Origin: Sulfurimonas denitrificans DSM 1251
GTDB taxonomy: Bacteria > Campylobacterota > Campylobacteria > Campylobacterales > Sulfurimonadaceae
Length of the DNA: 64,000 nt
Direction: 5' to 3'
NCBI RefSeq assembly: GCF_000012965.1
Contig: NC_007575.1
Location: forward strand, 124,001-188,000
A program made the translations under genes and the position numbers. Below, piece by piece: positions 34,299-44,619 of the stretch (position 1 is its first letter; each line of letters starts with the position of its first letter). Below the pieces are notes generated by a model. The model was given only the letters and a program-made list of their open reading frames with translations, did no database searches and was not told where the DNA came from.

Positions 34299-35711
34299 AT
34301 GTCACTATTAGAGACAAAAATAGCAACAGATATAGAGAGTTATCTCAAAGAGCATGAGAATAAAGAGCTGCTTAGATTTATTACATGTGGAAGTGTAGAT
34401 GATGGTAAAAGTACACTTATCGGCAGACTTTTACATGATTCAAAAATGATTTTTGAAGACCAATTGGCGGCTATAAAAAAAGATAGCAAAAAGAGCGGTA
34501 CGACAGATGGTGAGTTTGATTTGGCACTTCTTGTTGATGGTTTGCAGAGTGAGAGGGAGCAGGGGATTACTATTGATGTCGCATACAGATATTTTACGAC
34601 AGATAAGCGAAAATTTATTATCGCCGACACCCCTGGGCATGAGCAATATACAAGAAACATGGCGACAGGTGCTAGTACGGCTGATTTGGCAATCATTTTA
34701 ATTGATGCAAGATACGGGATTCAAACGCAAACAAGAAGGCACTCTTTTATAGCGAAACTGCTCGGCATTAAGCACATTGTAGTTGCTGTAAATAAAATGG
34801 ATTTAGTAGATTTTTCTCAAGAAGTGTATGAGAACATTGCAAAAGAGTATTTGCTTTTTGCAAAAGATATAGGCTTGAGTGATGATATTAGCTTGATTCC
34901 GTTATCTGCTTTAAATGGCGACAATATTGTAGAGCGAAGCCAAAAATCTCCATGGTATAAGGGCGAGACACTGATGCATCTCTTAGAGAACATTGAAATC
35001 TCAAGTAAGAGAGATTTGTCGCATTTTAGACTGCCTATTCAGTATGTGAATAGACCAAATTTAGATTTCAGAGGCTTTTGCGGAACTATATCTTCTGGAG
35101 TTATAAGAGTTGGCGATTTAATCACTGTTTTGCCATCTAAGAAAAGTTCGAGAGTTAAAGAGATAGTGACTTATGATGGAAATCTTGAATATGCGTATGC
35201 CCAAGAGGCAGTGACTTTGACATTGGAAGATGAGATAGATATAAGTCGTGGAGATTTAATTGTAAAGAGTGATGAAGAGCCACAGAGTGCAGATGCTTTT
35301 GATGTGAATATTGTATGGATGAGTGAAGATGCTTTAGTCAAAGGCAAACGCTATCTTATCAAAAGAGCGTCTTGTGTAAGTGTGGCTAGCGTTGATGAAT
35401 TTTATTATAAAACAGATGTAAATACCTTAGAGAAACAGAGTGCCAATATGCTAAACCTAAATGAGATTGGGCATGTTAAATTAGATTTGGAGCACTCTCT
35501 TGCTTATGATTCTTATGAGAATAACAAAGCTATGGGAAGCTTTATAATAATTGACAGGATAACAAACAATACACTTGGAGCTGGCATGATTGTTGAAAAA
35601 TCATTACAAGAATCAAAAGCCAAGGTATCACAATATGGAGCATTCGAGTTAGAGCTAAACGCATTGGTGAGGAAATATTTTCCTCATTTTGAATGTAAAG
35701 AAATTTTTTAG
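34299..35711 (+). CDS. cysN: Sulfate adenylyltransferase subunit 1 (GTPase)
   Basis: A 470-residue EF-Tu-like GTPase that drives APS synthesis by CysD. G1 is [16 protein letters not shown] (about 31-46), G3 [18 protein letters not shown] and G4 [12 protein letters not shown]; beta-barrel domains II and III follow. There is no C-terminal CysC kinase fusion. It starts two bases after cysD and ends nine bases before the sulfite reductase. Confidence 0.95.
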   Translation: MSLLETKIATDIESYLKEHENKELLRFITCGSVDDGKSTLIGRLLHDSKMIFEDQLAAIKKDSKKSGTTDGEFDLALLVDGLQSEREQGITIDVAYRYFTTDKRKFIIADTPGHEQYTRNMATGASTADLAIILIDARYGIQTQTRRHSFIAKLLGIKHIVVAVNKMDLVDFSQEVYENIAKEYLLFAKDIGLSDDISLIPLSALNGDNIVERSQKSPWYKGETLMHLLENIEISSKRDLSHFRLPIQYVNRPNLDFRGFCGTISSGVIRVGDLITVLPSKKSSRVKEIVTYDGNLEYAYAQEAVTLTLEDEIDISRGDLIVKSDEEPQSADAFDVNIVWMSEDALVKGKRYLIKRASCVSVASVDEFYYKTDVNTLEKQSANMLNLNEIGHVKLDLEHSLAYDSYENNKAMGSFIIIDRITNNTLGAGMIVEKSLQESKAKVSQYGAFELELNALVRKYFPHFECKEIF

Positions 35712-35720
35712 GAAAATATA

Positions 35721-37280
35721 ATGTCAAAAGAGACAAAAGCACAGAGAGTAGAGCGTATAAAAAAAGATAAAGATGGCTTAGATGTACTTCAAGACATATA
35801 TCGCTATGCAAAAACAGAAGAAGAAATTGATCCCGAAGATATAGACAGGTTTAAGTGGTATGGCTTATATACGCAAAACAGAAACTTACAAGATGAAGAT
35901 GACTCTACTCTATATTTTATGTTAAGAGTCAAGCTCCCAGAGGCTAAACTTAATCTTAAAGGGCTTGAAGCAGTTGCAGATATTTCAAGAAAGTATGCAA
36001 GAGCAACGGCTGATTTTACAACAAGACAGGATATTCAATTTCATTTTATAACAATAAAAGATTTGCCTGCAATTTTTGCTCGTTTAAAAGAGGTAAACTT
36101 AAGTACGGTTTTTGCGTCTGGGGATGTTCCTAGAAATGTTGTTACTTGTCCTGTAAATGGAATTGATAAGGAGCAAATTTGTGATGTTAATGCCCTTGCA
36201 CAGGATATTAATAGATATTTTGATAAAAATGCAGAGCTCTCAAATTTGCCTAGAAAATATAAGGTTGGAGTCAGCGGCTGTTCTAAGCACTGTATCTCTC
36301 ATGAGATACAAGACCTAAGCTTTAATGCTATAAAAACAGAAACTGGTGAGATTCTCTTTTGTGTTAATGTAGGAGGTGGTTTGGCTTCAAACAAACGTAT
36401 AGCTTCACATATAGGATATGTCACAGCATCGCAGGTTCTGCCAATTGTAAAAGCAGTAACTCAGATATATAAAGAGTATGGAAACAGAGAAAACAGAAGA
36501 AAAGCGAGGCTTGGACACCTTCTTGATTTATGGGGAGTTGAAAAATTTATAGAAATTTTGCATGAAAATATAGATTTTATTTTACAAAACAGAGAGCTTC
36601 AAGAGTATGTGCCGTATGAAAAAAGAGAGCATTTTGGAGTTCATGAGAGCGTAGAAGATGGTAAAAGTTATGTAGGATGCGCAATTGATGGCGGAAGAAT
36701 CGGTGCGGATGGTTTGTATAAACTTTTAGAGATACTACAAAACAACGGCGCTACAACTATCAAGGCGACAACAACGCAAAACCTTGTGATTACTGATGTG
36801 CCTAGTAGTAGTGTTAATGCACTCTCAAAAGCACTCAAAGAGATAGATATAGATGTAAATCCATCTCCGTTTAAAGCAAGAACACTCTCATGTACGGGAA
36901 AAAACTTTTGTAAATACGCTGTCTCCGAGACAAAAGATTTGGCATCGAGACTGGTTGCTCATTTGCAAAACAGATTTCCTGATTTTAAAGAGCCTCTCTC
37001 TTTTAGTGTCAATGGATGTTCTCACTCATGTGCACATCCACATGTAGTAGATATTGGTCTGCTTGGATGTAAGGTAGAGAATAACCGTAAATATGTTTCA
37101 GGTTTTGAACTTATCTTAGGCGGTCATTTAGAGGGAGACAAAAGTAATTTCGCTAAGAGTACTGGTATAAAGTTTATACCAGAAGATGCTTGCCAAATTG
37201 TAGAAAATATAATAGAGAGTTACCTAAATAGTCATTATAAAAATTTTCATGACTATGCAACAGGAAAAATATATGGATAA
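35721..37280 (+). CDS. Ferredoxin-type sulfite (or nitrite) reductase
   Basis: A 519-residue siroheme/[4Fe-4S] reductase of the duplicated Nir/Sir family. Visible are FTTRQDIQFHFI (siroheme-phosphate region, about 100), the first-repeat VGVSGCSKHCISHEIQDL and the cluster ligands CTGKNFC (C-x5-C, about 391) plus NGCSHSCAHP (C-x3-C, about 430). Sequence alone does not separate sulfite from nitrite reductase by eye. The operon (APS synthesis and reduction, cysteine synthase) favours sulfite to sulfide. Ribosome site is AGGAAA before the ATG. Confidence 0.88.
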   Translation: MSKETKAQRVERIKKDKDGLDVLQDIYRYAKTEEEIDPEDIDRFKWYGLYTQNRNLQDEDDSTLYFMLRVKLPEAKLNLKGLEAVADISRKYARATADFTTRQDIQFHFITIKDLPAIFARLKEVNLSTVFASGDVPRNVVTCPVNGIDKEQICDVNALAQDINRYFDKNAELSNLPRKYKVGVSGCSKHCISHEIQDLSFNAIKTETGEILFCVNVGGGLASNKRIASHIGYVTASQVLPIVKAVTQIYKEYGNRENRRKARLGHLLDLWGVEKFIEILHENIDFILQNRELQEYVPYEKREHFGVHESVEDGKSYVGCAIDGGRIGADGLYKLLEILQNNGATTIKATTTQNLVITDVPSSSVNALSKALKEIDIDVNPSPFKARTLSCTGKNFCKYAVSETKDLASRLVAHLQNRFPDFKEPLSFSVNGCSHSCAHPHVVDIGLLGCKVENNRKYVSGFELILGGHLEGDKSNFAKSTGIKFIPEDACQIVENIIESYLNSHYKNFHDYATGKIYG

Positions 37281-38601
37281 AGATATATTTTCTCCAATTT
37301 TGAGGGATAAAAAAAACATTAGAGATGAGATAAAAAAAGGCATCATAGGTGTACATAAAAAATATTATTTCGATTATACAGCTTCTGGATTGGCATATAA
37401 AACAATTGAATTGCGTGTTCAAGAGGTATTAAAAACATATGCCAATACACACTCAAAAGAGGCTTCAATGGCGGCAAAGACAGACTTCTACTATACACAG
37501 GCACGCAGACATTTAAAAAGGTTACTGAAGCTTGAATCTGATTTTGCAATTTTGCCGTGTGGCTGTGGTGCGACATCTGCAATAAAGCGTTTTCAGGAGA
37601 TTGTAGGCATATATATCCCTCCTGCTACTCGTAAACGATTTAATATTAATAATGATAAAGAGTCCACTCCTTTAGTAATTACAGGACCTTACGAGCACCA
37701 CTCAAATGAGGTAAGCTATCGTGAAGCACTCTGCGATACAGTGCGTATTGGACTTAATAATAGAGGAGTGATTGATTTAGAACAGCTTGAGCAAATTTTA
37801 CAAACAAGTACGCACTCTCAGATAATTGGGGCATTTTGTATAGCTTCTAATGTCACGGGAATCATAACTCCGTATGAAAAAATTTCTCTGCTTCTTCGCA
37901 AATATAATGCGATTGTCTGTTTTGATGCGGCTGCTTCATCTCCATATATGAATATACCGTCTTCTCTATATGACGCTATGTTTCTCTCCCCGCACAAACT
38001 CATAGGCGGTCCAGGTTCTTGTGGAATTTTAGCCATACGAAAAGGGCTGATTGATGAGGACATCGCTCCAACATTTGCAGGAGGAGGTACATTTAAATAC
38101 GTTAATCGCAACACGCATCAGTTTATTGACGAAAAAGAGGCTCGTGAGGATGCAGGAACGCCTGGAATATTACAACTAATTAGAGCTACTTTGGCATATC
38201 AACTTCGTAATGAAGTAGGTTTTATAAGAATAAAAAAACAAAAAAATATACTGATGAAACATTTAATTGATGCTCTTATGGATATAAAAGGGTGTACAAT
38301 TTACGGTAATTTAGAAGAAGAGAACATAGGTATAATCTCGTTTAATATCGATGGAGTTGACCCTTATCTGCTCTGTTCTTACATGTCAAATCTTGATGGC
38401 ATCCAAAGTCGTGCAGGTTGTTCATGTGCAGGACCGTATGGACACGATCTCTTAGGACTAAAGGATAACTCAAATTTTGCAAAAAAACCAGGATGGCTTC
38501 GCCTGAGCATCCACTATGCACAGGAGATTAATGATATTGATTATCTCTTGGGAGCACTTAAAAAAAGTATTATAGAGATAAAAAAAATTAAGAGCGATTG
38601 A
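37273..38601 (+). CDS. Class V aminotransferase (cysteine desulfurase-like)
   Basis: A PLP enzyme with FDYTASGLAYKTIE at the N-terminus, the PLP-lysine region LSPHKLIGGPGSCGIL (about 240) and a C-terminal SRAGCSCAGPYGHDLLGL whose Cys lies where the catalytic Cys loop of SufS/IscS-type enzymes is. I prefer the ATG at 37273 (AGGAA just upstream, eight-base overlap with the reductase stop); another ATG eight codons earlier is in frame. As the last gene of the cys operon it probably moves sulfur from cysteine or a related compound. Exact substrate unknown. Confidence 0.8.
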   Translation: MDKDIFSPILRDKKNIRDEIKKGIIGVHKKYYFDYTASGLAYKTIELRVQEVLKTYANTHSKEASMAAKTDFYYTQARRHLKRLLKLESDFAILPCGCGATSAIKRFQEIVGIYIPPATRKRFNINNDKESTPLVITGPYEHHSNEVSYREALCDTVRIGLNNRGVIDLEQLEQILQTSTHSQIIGAFCIASNVTGIITPYEKISLLLRKYNAIVCFDAAASSPYMNIPSSLYDAMFLSPHKLIGGPGSCGILAIRKGLIDEDIAPTFAGGGTFKYVNRNTHQFIDEKEAREDAGTPGILQLIRATLAYQLRNEVGFIRIKKQKNILMKHLIDALMDIKGCTIYGNLEEENIGIISFNIDGVDPYLLCSYMSNLDGIQSRAGCSCAGPYGHDLLGLKDNSNFAKKPGWLRLSIHYAQEINDIDYLLGALKKSIIEIKKIKSD

Positions 38602-38699
38602 ATAGTTACAAGAGTACAATTTGCTCAAAAATTAGCTACTTTAATAAAGGCAAACAGTGATTTACAAATTTTTTAATTCCCTTAATATGCGGTTAAACA

Positions 38700-39581
38700 A
38701 TGAGGATTGATTTAAAAAACAGAACCTCAAAAGAGATATTGGACTATTTTGAGGGGTTACATGTAAAAGAGGGAGCGGTTGTAGAGGCAGAGTTTTTGGA
38801 CGCTGATATAGATACTTTTGGCTATAAAGCTTTTGTTGATTTAGCACAGCTCTTTTTTATGAAGATGCTTACACCGATAAAAAATGAGACAACTACTGTG
38901 TTGAGATTTCAAAAACTTCATCTTGAATCCTCTTTTCATAAAGCAGACAAAAGTAGCGAAAAATATGGAGCAGATAGCGAGTTTTTTAAGATAGATAAAA
39001 CTGCACAGTTTAGCTTTTTATATCATTATCAAAAAGCGCTGGAATTTATAGATATCAAGAGTAAAAAGAGAGTTCTAAATCTTGGTGTAAATCGTGGTGA
39101 TGAGTTTAGGGTTATAAAAGAGATGTTGAGCTGTGAGGAGTTTGAATTAACGGAGTTTGTCGGGGTTGACTACTCCACTTCTGCAATAGAGTATGCAAAG
39201 GATGATTTTTTAGATGATAAAAATGTAAAATTTATCTGCCATGATATAAATAGGCTCTGTGAACTTGATTTGGGAGAGTTTGACCTTATCATATCTATTG
39301 GAACTCTGCAGAGTTCAAACATAGAGTTTAACGCTACATTTATGAGTATCTACCAAAATTATCTCCACAAAGACGGAGCTATAATTTTGGGCTTTCCAAA
39401 TTGCAGATGGATTGATGGTGAGATGATTTATGGTGCAAAAACTCCAAACTATGCCTTTAGTGAAATGAGTTTGGTTTTAAAAGATATACATTTTTGTAAA
39501 AAATATCTTCAACAAAAAAAGTATAGAGTAACTATTAGGGGCAAAGATTATCTCTGTTTAACAGCTAGGAAAGTTATTTAG
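38700..39581 (+). CDS. Class I SAM-dependent methyltransferase
   Basis: A 293-residue protein with an N-terminal 110-residue region of unknown fold, then SAM motifs: KRVLNLGVNRGDEFRVIKEM (motif I, about 121), FVGVDYSTSAIEYAKDDF (motif II) and FDLIISIGTLQSS (motif IV, about 195). Substrate is unknown. It is preceded by AT-rich DNA and no evident ribosome site, and is followed 23 bases later by the carbonic anhydrase. Confidence 0.8.
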   Translation: MRIDLKNRTSKEILDYFEGLHVKEGAVVEAEFLDADIDTFGYKAFVDLAQLFFMKMLTPIKNETTTVLRFQKLHLESSFHKADKSSEKYGADSEFFKIDKTAQFSFLYHYQKALEFIDIKSKKRVLNLGVNRGDEFRVIKEMLSCEEFELTEFVGVDYSTSAIEYAKDDFLDDKNVKFICHDINRLCELDLGEFDLIISIGTLQSSNIEFNATFMSIYQNYLHKDGAIILGFPNCRWIDGEMIYGAKTPNYAFSEMSLVLKDIHFCKKYLQQKKYRVTIRGKDYLCLTARKVI

Positions 39582-39616
39582 ATATAATTTTTTTCACGAA
39601 TTTTATGGAGGTTTAT

Positions 39617-40294
39617 ATGGTTCACAACAATATGATTTTAGGTAATGAACTTTTTCAAAAGAGTTTTTTCAAAGCTTATGAAAAAGAGTTTTTACAGTTG
39701 TCTCAAAAAGGTCAAACACCAAAAGCCTTGTATATAGGCTGTTCCGATTCAAGAGTTTTACCAAATCTTATAACACAAAGCGCTCCAGGGGATCTTTTTG
39801 TTGTAAGAAATGTAGGTAATTTTGTTGCGCCATATAAACCAGATGAGGATTTTCACTCCACAGCTTCAGCTATAGAGTATGCGGTAACTGTTTTAGAGGT
39901 AAAGAGTATTATTGTTTGTGGACATACAAAATGTGGAGCGATAGAGGCAATTCATAAAAAAAGTTGTGCAAATAATCCTGAGTTAGTTCATACAAAAACA
40001 TGGCTCACACTTGGAGAGAGCGCAAAAGCTCAGGCTATTTTAGCACTTGGATTAAGAGCAGACAAAGAGACGCTCTACCGCTTGACAGAGAAACTCTCAG
40101 TTGTATCACAGTTAGAGAATCTTCTTACATACCCATCTGTTAAAAAGAGAGTAGATAATGCAGAGATTGCAATTCATGGCTGGATATATGATATAGAGAG
40201 TGGTGAGATAGAGTACTACGACCCAGAAATCTCACAATTTGTACACCTAAGTTCTCTAAAAATTGAAGAAGAGGAGGAGGAGAGTAGTTTATAG
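39617..40294 (+). CDS. Beta-class carbonic anhydrase
   Basis: A 225-residue zinc enzyme converting CO2 and bicarbonate. Zinc ligands appear in IGCSDSRVLPNL and in VCGHTKCGAIEAI, with FVVRNVGNFVAPY between. I start at ATG 39617 because GGAGG lies five bases upstream; an ATG four codons earlier overlaps that ribosome site. In autotrophs fixing CO2 by the reductive TCA cycle such an enzyme supplies bicarbonate, which would fit this organism type. Confidence 0.93.
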   Translation: MVHNNMILGNELFQKSFFKAYEKEFLQLSQKGQTPKALYIGCSDSRVLPNLITQSAPGDLFVVRNVGNFVAPYKPDEDFHSTASAIEYAVTVLEVKSIIVCGHTKCGAIEAIHKKSCANNPELVHTKTWLTLGESAKAQAILALGLRADKETLYRLTEKLSVVSQLENLLTYPSVKKRVDNAEIAIHGWIYDIESGEIEYYDPEISQFVHLSSLKIEEEEEESSL

Positions 40295-42097
40295 CAGATA
40301 CTTCTTTAACCAAACACTTAGCACATAAAGTCCCCATATATGCTGTTTAAAGCCGCCATTAGCGGCTTTTTTGATATGTTCATCTAAAATCTCTTTTTTA
40401 AAAATCCCAGTTTTCTCATTTACTTCTTTAATAAGAGATATTTTTTTACTCTCTATTAGATACTCCATAAATGGATTTGAGAAGCCTTTTTTTCTGCGTG
40501 AGAGTATTTTTTCATCTAGCATGGGTTTTAGAGCGGATTTTAAAAGAGATTTGGTTACGCCATCCATATAGCGGATTTTTGGGTCTATGCTAAAGACGAG
40601 AGAGGCTAGCTTATGATCTAAAAATGGGGTGCGTGACTCTATTGAGTGAGCCATACTTAAGCGGTCTAGTTTAGTGAGATAGTGTTCTGCTTGGAAAAGA
40701 TGTAAATCTATATAACTGTACCATATACTCTCATCAGAGTGTGATGAGGCGAGAAATGTCTCTCTATAATTTTGTATGTATTTAAGTGATTCGTTATCTC
40801 TTACGTTTCTCTTCATTGATACGTTTTTTTGCAAATCTGTAAAATTCTCTCCAGTTGTGCGAAACAAAAGTGAGCCATCAAAAACTCTTTTGTATCTCTC
40901 CCACTCTCTGTTCATTGAGAAATTTGAGTGAAAATAGCCGCTTAACCAGTTTTTGTTTTTTAGATTTGTAAGTTTCTCAATATCTAAAAACTCAAAATAT
41001 TGTCTATATCCCAAAAACAGTTCATCGCTTCCCTCGCCGCTTAAGACAACTTTGTAGCCATCTTTTTTTATATGTCCAAAAAGCAGATACAACGGCACCG
41101 CAGCAGGGTCATTGAGTGGCTCATCAAGGGCATCTAAGACTATGTCGCATGACTCATCAAACTCTCTTTGAGAAATTTCAACAGCTCTATTTTTAACCCC
41201 AAGAAGAGAAGCACTCAAAGAGGCATTTTGTCTCTCGTCATATTTTGCAAACTCTTTGTATCCTAAGGTGTAGGTTTGAATATCCATTGAAGCTTTTTTT
41301 GCATAAGCATTGATTGCTGCACTGTCAATTCCACCAGAGAGCAGTGATGCCATTGGAACATCAGTAGCTAATCTTATATTTATCGCTTCTTCTAGTGCAT
41401 TTTGGACTAAAAAAACTGCTTCATCCCTGTTGGTTATAAGAGATGGCGTTGTGTCAAGCAAATCAAAATATCGCTTAATTTCAACTTTTGAATCTTTAAA
41501 AATAAGATACTCACCAGCGGCTAATTTTTTGATATTTTTAAAAAAGGTAAATGGCGGGGTTGGTGCTAAAAATGAGAGGTAACTAAGAAGTGCATCCTCA
41601 TCCATCTCAATACTATGCAAAAATGGTACAAGTGCTTTTATCTCAGAAGCAAAGATAAAAGCATTTACATGTAGATAAAAGAGCGGTTTTTTACCAAGTC
41701 TATCACGAAAAAGGTAGAGTATTTCATCATCTAAAAGAGCTATTGCAAACATTCCTCTTAAATGCAATACAAAATTAACGCCCCATTTTAAGTAAGAAGC
41801 AGCGATAACTTCCGCCTCGCTTTGTGTTTTAAAATTAAACTCACAAGACAAATCGGCTCTTAACTCTTTGTAGTTGTATATCTCTCCATTAAATGAGAGA
41901 AGTATCTTCTCATAAGAAAATGGCTGATTTGAGTCTGAGTTAGTGCCTGTTATGCTAAGTTTATGGTGCGCAAAAAAGAGATTTTGCCCTTGAGTAATCC
42001 CGCAAAAATCTCCTCCTCTGTGAGAGAGTAAAGCAAGAGCATCTTTTGCTTTTTTCTCATCATGCTCTCCTAATATCCCAAAAATAGCACACATCAA
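40289..42097 (-). CDS. asnB: Asparagine synthase (glutamine-hydrolysing)
   Basis: A 602-residue enzyme with an N-terminal class II glutaminase domain (CAIFGILGE with catalytic Cys, LLSFNGEIYNYKELRADL, FIFASEIKAL) and a C-terminal synthetase PP-loop (MASLLSGGIDSAAINAYAKK, about 250; VVLSGEGSDELFLGY). Two adjacent ATG codons open the gene; the second (42094) puts Cys directly after Met, as required for the nucleophile. It overlaps the stop of the upstream methyltransferase. May serve amino-acid synthesis or amidation of a surface sugar. Confidence 0.93.
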   Translation of the reverse strand: MMCAIFGILGEHDEKKAKDALALLSHRGGDFCGITQGQNLFFAHHKLSITGTNSDSNQPFSYEKILLSFNGEIYNYKELRADLSCEFNFKTQSEAEVIAASYLKWGVNFVLHLRGMFAIALLDDEILYLFRDRLGKKPLFYLHVNAFIFASEIKALVPFLHSIEMDEDALLSYLSFLAPTPPFTFFKNIKKLAAGEYLIFKDSKVEIKRYFDLLDTTPSLITNRDEAVFLVQNALEEAINIRLATDVPMASLLSGGIDSAAINAYAKKASMDIQTYTLGYKEFAKYDERQNASLSASLLGVKNRAVEISQREFDESCDIVLDALDEPLNDPAAVPLYLLFGHIKKDGYKVVLSGEGSDELFLGYRQYFEFLDIEKLTNLKNKNWLSGYFHSNFSMNREWERYKRVFDGSLLFRTTGENFTDLQKNVSMKRNVRDNESLKYIQNYRETFLASSHSDESIWYSYIDLHLFQAEHYLTKLDRLSMAHSIESRTPFLDHKLASLVFSIDPKIRYMDGVTKSLLKSALKPMLDEKILSRRKKGFSNPFMEYLIESKKISLIKEVNEKTGIFKKEILDEHIKKAANGGFKQHIWGLYVLSVWLKKYLL

Positions 42098-42681
42098 AGA
42101 CTCTTTTTAAACATAACAGTTACGTCATCTTGCAAATAATCATCTCTAAATATAACCTCTGCTACGCCCAAATCAGCAGCGATTTTATCTATCTTTGTTT
42201 TTGTGAGGTAGTTGTAAGTCTCACTGCGCTTATCTCCATAAAGTACATTAAATAAAAAACCAACTCTACATGTACGAAAGCAGTTTTGCATAAATAGATG
42301 TGTTTCAAAATCATTTAAAACATTCATAGCGCCACTACAGATATAAAAATCAGCTGAGGGAAGAGAATCTTTGCAGATGTCAGCGACTACTATCTCGCAC
42401 CCCGTCCTCTCACTTGCAATTGAGTACATGTCAACTAAAGTATCTATACCAATATACTCTTTTGGAACTCTTCTTTTTTTTTGCATGTAGAGATATAAAT
42501 CGCCAAATCCACATCCAGCATCAGCAACGCTAAAGTCACTCATAACTTCTGGAAGCATCTCTAAGATAATCTCAAATCGTAGATTTTGTGACTCTTTTGA
42601 GTGCCAGTTTACCCCTTTTGCAGTTATGCCATACATCTCAATCGCGCTTGAGTAGAATGTTTTATTGTCAATTTTAGGCAT
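42094..42681 (-). CDS. Class I SAM-dependent methyltransferase
   Basis: A 195-residue protein with SAM motif I as VADAGCGFGDLYLYM (about 52), motif II EYIGIDTLVDMYSIASER and motif IV ADFYICSGAMNVLND. The substrate is unknown. It overlaps asnB by four bases, so they are likely co-transcribed. Divergent from the oxidoreductase across 126 AT-rich bases. Confidence 0.8.
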   Translation of the reverse strand: MPKIDNKTFYSSAIEMYGITAKGVNWHSKESQNLRFEIILEMLPEVMSDFSVADAGCGFGDLYLYMQKKRRVPKEYIGIDTLVDMYSIASERTGCEIVVADICKDSLPSADFYICSGAMNVLNDFETHLFMQNCFRTCRVGFLFNVLYGDKRSETYNYLTKTKIDKIAADLGVAEVIFRDDYLQDDVTVMFKKSL

Positions 42682-42807
42682 TTGAAGAGTTCATAGTGTA
42701 GGATTTTTCCAAAAAAAGAGATTTAATTTTCAAATTATAGTACAAAATATATATAGAACACTTTTTCATTGTGATATTATGCAGACATTCAAAGATAAGG
42801 ATTTGTA

Positions 42808-43761
42808 ATGAGTCACATGTATAATCTTGCAATTATTGGTGCAGGACCATCGGGAATTGCAACTGCGGTTGAGAGCTATCTGCTTGGGGTTAGAGATATT
42901 ATAATTTTAGAAAAAGATCAAAACCACAACTCAACTATACGAAAATATTATAAAGATAACAAAAGAGTTGATAAAGATTGGAAGGGTCAAAAGGTAGAGC
43001 TTGAGGGCAAAATCTATTTCGTCGATGGAACAAAAGAGAGTACTTTAGATTTTTTTGATGAGATTTTAAATAACCACTCAGTGGAGTTGAGAACACATAC
43101 AGAGGTTCAAAACATCAAAAAAAGAGATGGATATTTTGAGATATTTATCGCAGGAGAGAGCATAAATGCAAAATATGTGGTGGTAACCATTGGAAGAATG
43201 GGTAAGCCAAATAAACCAGACTACAAGATACCACAGGGAGTTAAGGATAAGGTTGCCTTTACACTTGATAATTGTGGGATTGGTGAGAAAATTTTAGTCG
43301 TTGGCGGAGGCGATAGCGCCATAGAGTATGCGATTGATTTAAGCGCTAAAAATGAGGTTGCAATTTGTTACAGAAGAGAGACGTTTAGACGAGCAAATCC
43401 AACAAACCAAAGAGATATAGCAAACGCAATTATGCACAAAGAGGTAGAACCGATTTTGGGAGTAGATATAAATTCTCTTGAAGATGAAAACGGCAGAGTA
43501 AAAGTTATCTTTAGCGAGAGAGAAGCTGATATTTATGATAGAGTAATTTATGCAATTGGTGGAACGACACCTAGTGCATTTTTGGCAAGTTCGGGCATAA
43601 AAGAGGAGGATGGCAAACCTAGCCATGATGAAAATTATGAGACAAATATAGAGGGGCTATTTGTAGCTGGAGATATAACGCAAGAGTCAGGCGGAAGTAT
43701 AGCTCTTGGGTTAAATCATGGTTATGCTATAGCTAAACATATTCAAGAAAAAAAACTCTAA
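42808..43761 (+). CDS. NAD(P)/FAD-dependent oxidoreductase (thioredoxin reductase/YpdA-like)
   Basis: A 317-residue flavoprotein with the FAD dinucleotide motif IIGAGPSGIATAVESYLLG (about 9-27), the NAD(P) motif ILVVGGGDSAIEYAIDLS (about 165) and a C-terminal FVAGDITQESGGSIALGLNH. The redox-active CxxC of thioredoxin reductases is absent, as in YpdA-like and ferredoxin-NADP reductase-like relatives. Electron partner unknown. Ribosome site AAGGA before the ATG. Confidence 0.85.
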   Translation: MSHMYNLAIIGAGPSGIATAVESYLLGVRDIIILEKDQNHNSTIRKYYKDNKRVDKDWKGQKVELEGKIYFVDGTKESTLDFFDEILNNHSVELRTHTEVQNIKKRDGYFEIFIAGESINAKYVVVTIGRMGKPNKPDYKIPQGVKDKVAFTLDNCGIGEKILVVGGGDSAIEYAIDLSAKNEVAICYRRETFRRANPTNQRDIANAIMHKEVEPILGVDINSLEDENGRVKVIFSEREADIYDRVIYAIGGTTPSAFLASSGIKEEDGKPSHDENYETNIEGLFVAGDITQESGGSIALGLNHGYAIAKHIQEKKL

Positions 43762-43765
43762 AGCC

Positions 43766-44170
43766 CTATTTTAGAGCGTCTAATAGGTTCTTAAAATCTA
43801 TTTTATTTGAGAAGCCAACACTCTGATGAAAAGGTTTCTCAGTAGATGCTTCTATAAAAAATGTTGTTGGTACGACTGGAACATTTAAAAAAGATGGAAA
43901 CTCTTTCTCCTCTTTGTTTATGATAAGAGGGATATATTTTGCTTTTATAGCTCTGTCTATATCAGCATCCATAAGAGTTTTTTTCTCAAATTTTGAGCAC
44001 CATGGGCAGTAGTTAGTAACCATTAAAACCATAAGGTTTTTCTTCTGCTCTTTTGCTCTCTTTAGTGCGACTTCATAGCTAGTCTCGTAACTCATACTCT
44101 CTGCAAAATCTCTATAACCATCTGCAAAAACAAAAACGCTAAATAAAAGTATTAAAATTATATTTTTCAT
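43766..44170 (-). CDS. Periplasmic thioredoxin-fold protein
   Basis: A 134-residue protein with a signal peptide (MKNIILILLFSVFVFADGY) and a CPWC active site in LMVTNYCPWCSKFEKKTL, followed by cis-Pro VPVVPTTFFIE. It is probably a periplasmic disulfide reductase or isomerase of the DUF255/thioredoxin_7 type. Last gene of the topA operon; its start overlaps the previous stop. Converges with the oxidoreductase, four bases between stops. Confidence 0.83.
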   Translation of the reverse strand: MKNIILILLFSVFVFADGYRDFAESMSYETSYEVALKRAKEQKKNLMVLMVTNYCPWCSKFEKKTLMDADIDRAIKAKYIPLIINKEEKEFPSFLNVPVVPTTFFIEASTEKPFHQSVGFSNKIDFKNLLDALK

Positions 44171-44619
44171 AAATTATCCTCTTTATATTGTGCTTCAAAC
44201 ATATCTAAAAGCTCCTCTGCATTGTCGATGAGCTCCTCTTCTAGTTCTTGAGGAACAAAGATGCGAGAGTTCATGTAAGAGATTACAAAGACACTCTCCT
44301 TTGTATCAAGGCGCATAGCATTCTCTCCAACCATTAACTCCATTTTAAGTGCTAATGTATCGCCTATACCGATGAAACCTATAAGAAATGCAAGTGAGCG
44401 AGATGAGAAGTTTTTTGTCTCAATCCCCAGTTTTTGAGATTTTTTTATGAGCATCTCTAATATTTTCTCTTTATATTTTATATCTATTTTGTCTGTGTTC
44501 AACTCAACTACTGGGTAATAACTCTTAACACCACTTAAGGTAAAAGGAGTTTGCGCTCCTACATGTGAAGCAAAGAAGAGAAAAAAAAGGGTAACAAATA
44601 TGGTTTTAAATTTACTCAT
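44167..44619 (-). CDS. Exported protein of unknown function
   Basis: A 150-residue protein with a clear signal peptide (FVTLFFLFFASHVGA then AQTPF). The mature part (YYPVVELNTDKIDIKYKEKI, SRSLAFLIGFIGIGDTLALK) matches no family I recognise. It overlaps both its neighbours by a few bases, between the antiporter and the thioredoxin-fold protein, so it probably acts in the periplasm, perhaps with the latter. Confidence 0.75.
   Translation of the reverse strand: MSKFKTIFVTLFFLFFASHVGAQTPFTLSGVKSYYPVVELNTDKIDIKYKEKILEMLIKKSQKLGIETKNFSSRSLAFLIGFIGIGDTLALKMELMVGENAMRLDTKESVFVISYMNSRIFVPQELEEELIDNAEELLDMFEAQYKEDNL

Noticed and set aside
34299-35711. Fused CysNC (with APS kinase)
   Set aside because: The protein ends after the GTPase and barrel domains; cysH has the Cys pairs of an APS reductase, so no kinase is needed.
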